Assembly: GCA_022848805.1 (NCBI GenBank)
Contig: JAJISI010000085.1
Span: 1-5,230, forward strand
Reading direction: 5' to 3'
Length of the DNA: 5,230 bases
Source of the DNA: Thermoplasmatota archaeon
GTDB lineage: Archaea; Thermoplasmatota; Thermoplasmata; UBA10834
Shown one piece after another: positions 3,930 to 5,230 of the stretch. Below the pieces are notes generated by a model. The model was not told the origin of the DNA and searched no databases. It was given only the letters and a program-made list of their open reading frames with translations. How positions within the stretch are numbered: position 1 is the stretch's first letter; each line of letters opens with the position of its first letter. The position numbers and the translations under genes are program-made.

Positions 3930-5230
3930 TCATCCCGAGAGCGACTTCATCATCTTCGGCAATCCAGAGGATTCCCTCGGCCCGACGGTTACTTTCAGCC
4001 CGGTCAGCTCGTTGAGCTTCCCGCTCATCCTGCTGACCATGCCCGGTATGATGATCTCCCCGCGGACGTTCTTCTCCTTGAGCTTCTCGTCCTCGATGAC
4101 TTTCGCCACTGACTCGGGCGTAAGCTTGCCGGCGGCGAACGCCGTCATGACCGATTGGCCCTCGGTGTCCACGACCAGCAGCCACGCGGGTAGCTTGCTC
4201 TTCTCTATGTCCGCCCTCACCGTGAAATACGTGAGGGAGAAGTTCGTGGTGAACAGCACCGGCGACTTCTCGTTCGGCTCGCCCACCGCGTACAGACCTG
4301 CCTTGACCTGGATCGGTACCTGCGGGTCGGTGAATATATTCTGCCTGAGCGCCAAGAACGGGTACAGGAACTCGCGCGGCAGCTCCTCCATGAGCACGAC
4401 GGACGAGTACTTCATCACGCCCAGTGCCGCCTTCGTGCGATCGGCCTCGGACGACCCGAGCACCATCACCGTCGGGTAGCCGAACGGCCGGAACCTGTCC
4501 TTGACCGCCGCCCTCCTGATGGCCGTCAGGTTCTCCAGCGCCTCCGCGGAGGATCCGACGGCGGGTTCGAGGACGATATCCTCAAGTCCGGCCTTCTTGG
4601 CCTTGTCCGCCATCTGCGAAAGCTCGTCCAGGCTGGACGCTCCACCTATGACAAGGGGCAACGACTTGCCCTTCGCCAGCTCGACCATCTGGTCCAGGTT
4701 GGCGGGCGTGGCGCGGTACAGGAGCGGTTTCTTGTCTGCGCACGATTCGACGGCCTTCACCGCGACCGAGGCGTCCTCGCACATTATCACGATCGGCATA
4801 TCCTTCGCGGCAGCCGCCTTGACGGCCTCCACGAACTCGTCAGGGTTTCCGGTCGAATGTCTCAGCGCAACCGAGTTCACCCTCAGAATCTGCCCCACAC
4901 GCTCGAACTCGGCCGCGCGGGCAGCATCTATCTTCGCCTTCATGCCTTCGAGTCCCTCGGCATCGTCCGCGATTAGACCCAGAACAGTCGGATGATAGAA
5001 CGTCTTGTCGTGCCTGAACAGCTGCGTCTCGTCGCCGATCTCCGCGGCGAGTTCACCCGAGCCGAAGCTGACCGATCTGATAGGCGGGGAGCCGCTCTCC
5101 TCGAGCGCGGACTTCGCCTCGGGACTGACGTGCGGGCACGCATCGAGCGACACCTTCTGATTGGCCAGCTGCATAGCGAACGCCAGGCACGTAGGCAGCT
5201 TGCACTCGCCACAGTTCGTCTTCGGCAGGA
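3930..5230 (-). CDS. cdhE: Acetyl-CoA decarbonylase/synthase gamma subunit (corrinoid/iron-sulfur protein large subunit), 5' partial
   Basis: This subunit carries a corrinoid and a [4Fe-4S] cluster and passes methyl groups between tetrahydropterin (H4MPT or H4SPT) and the acetyl-CoA synthase centre, in the Wood-Ljungdahl pathway or in acetate cleavage. Numbering from the first full codon (5228), cysteines 6, 9, 14 and 31 make the Cx2Cx4Cx16C cluster motif, beginning LPKTNCGECKLPTC. A long TIM-barrel-like methyltransferase-related region follows, then a C-terminal corrinoid-binding-type domain with VVDTEGQSVMTAFAAGKL and GLKVTVGPRESSGLP. The C-terminus is complete (TGA at 3932-3930); 432 residues are visible and, from family length, perhaps 10-25 are missing beyond the window. 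An internal ATG at 5174 is not the start, because it would remove three cluster cysteines. Codons are strongly G/C-ending. In methanogens cdhE closes the cdh operon, which fits its position here, with nothing cotranscribed for 224 bases. Confidence 0.95.
   Translation of the reverse strand, partial: LPKTNCGECKLPTCLAFAMQLANQKVSLDACPHVSPEAKSALEESGSPPIRSVSFGSGELAAEIGDETQLFRHDKTFYHPTVLGLIADDAEGLEGMKAKIDAARAAEFERVGQILRVNSVALRHSTGNPDEFVEAVKAAAAKDMPIVIMCEDASVAVKAVESCADKKPLLYRATPANLDQMVELAKGKSLPLVIGGASSLDELSQMADKAKKAGLEDIVLEPAVGSSAEALENLTAIRRAAVKDRFRPFGYPTVMVLGSSEADRTKAALGVMKYSSVVLMEELPREFLYPFLALRQNIFTDPQVPIQVKAGLYAVGEPNEKSPVLFTTNFSLTYFTVRADIEKSKLPAWLLVVDTEGQSVMTAFAAGKLTPESVAKVIEDEKLKEKNVRGEIIIPGMVSRMSGKLNELTGLKVTVGPRESSGLPKMMKSLSG

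Noticed and set aside
3825..4112. Plus-strand frame starting MCEGPD, superficially like the PadR start MCDDGP
   Set aside because: The likeness ends after a few residues, and most of the frame is antisense to cdhE.
3910..4995. Long plus-strand frames (189 and 164 codons) opposite cdhE
   Set aside because: High GC at third positions of cdhE opens the antisense frames; the real protein is on the minus strand.
5172..5174. Internal ATG as the cdhE start
   Set aside because: Upstream in-frame codons encode three of the four cluster cysteines, so the gene continues beyond the window.

Overview
The window looks archaeal. At the right edge lies a corrinoid/iron-sulfur protein gene of the archaeal acetyl-CoA decarbonylase/synthase (ACDS) type. 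The upstream regions have archaeal-style AT-rich TATA elements, and two genes (the Fic gene and the PadR gene) start with little or no 5' leader and no Shine-Dalgarno site. Three genes inside the minus-strand operon do have G-rich sites before their starts. The combination suits a euryarchaeal, possibly Thermoplasmata-like, anaerobe using the Wood-Ljungdahl pathway, but the exact lineage is inferred, not shown.

Layout, left to right. Bases 1-210 hold no gene I can support and end in a strong AT-rich promoter. Bases 211-1098 (+) encode a complete Fic-family AMP-transferase-like protein with an N-terminal inhibitory motif and a C-terminal excisionase/MerR-like helix-turn-helix segment. Bases 1099-1235 are a convergent intergenic gap with a 9-bp GC-rich inverted repeat. 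Bases 3705 down to 1236 (-) form a tight four-gene operon: PadR-family repressor, ABC transporter ATPase, ABC-2 permease, small cupin. The junctions are a 4-nt gap, a 4-nt gap and a TTGA stop/start overlap, which points to translational coupling. Bases 3706-3929 are intergenic, with the PadR promoter/operator region and several palindromes. Bases 3930-5230 (-) are the 3' 432 codons of cdhE, cut at its 5' end by the window edge.

How the genes work together. The PadR-ABC-cupin cluster reads as a self-contained, regulated export module. PadR would repress its own operon until a ligand or stress signal appears, the ATPase and permease would form a DrrAB-like efflux pump, and the cupin would act on or sense a related small molecule. 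No substrate can be read from the sequence. cdhE belongs to a separate operon that enters from the right and seems to end here. The Fic gene has weaker G/C preference at third codon positions than cdhE and its own promoter, so it may be an accessory acquisition. I see no rRNA, tRNA, CRISPR array, insertion sequence or replication origin.
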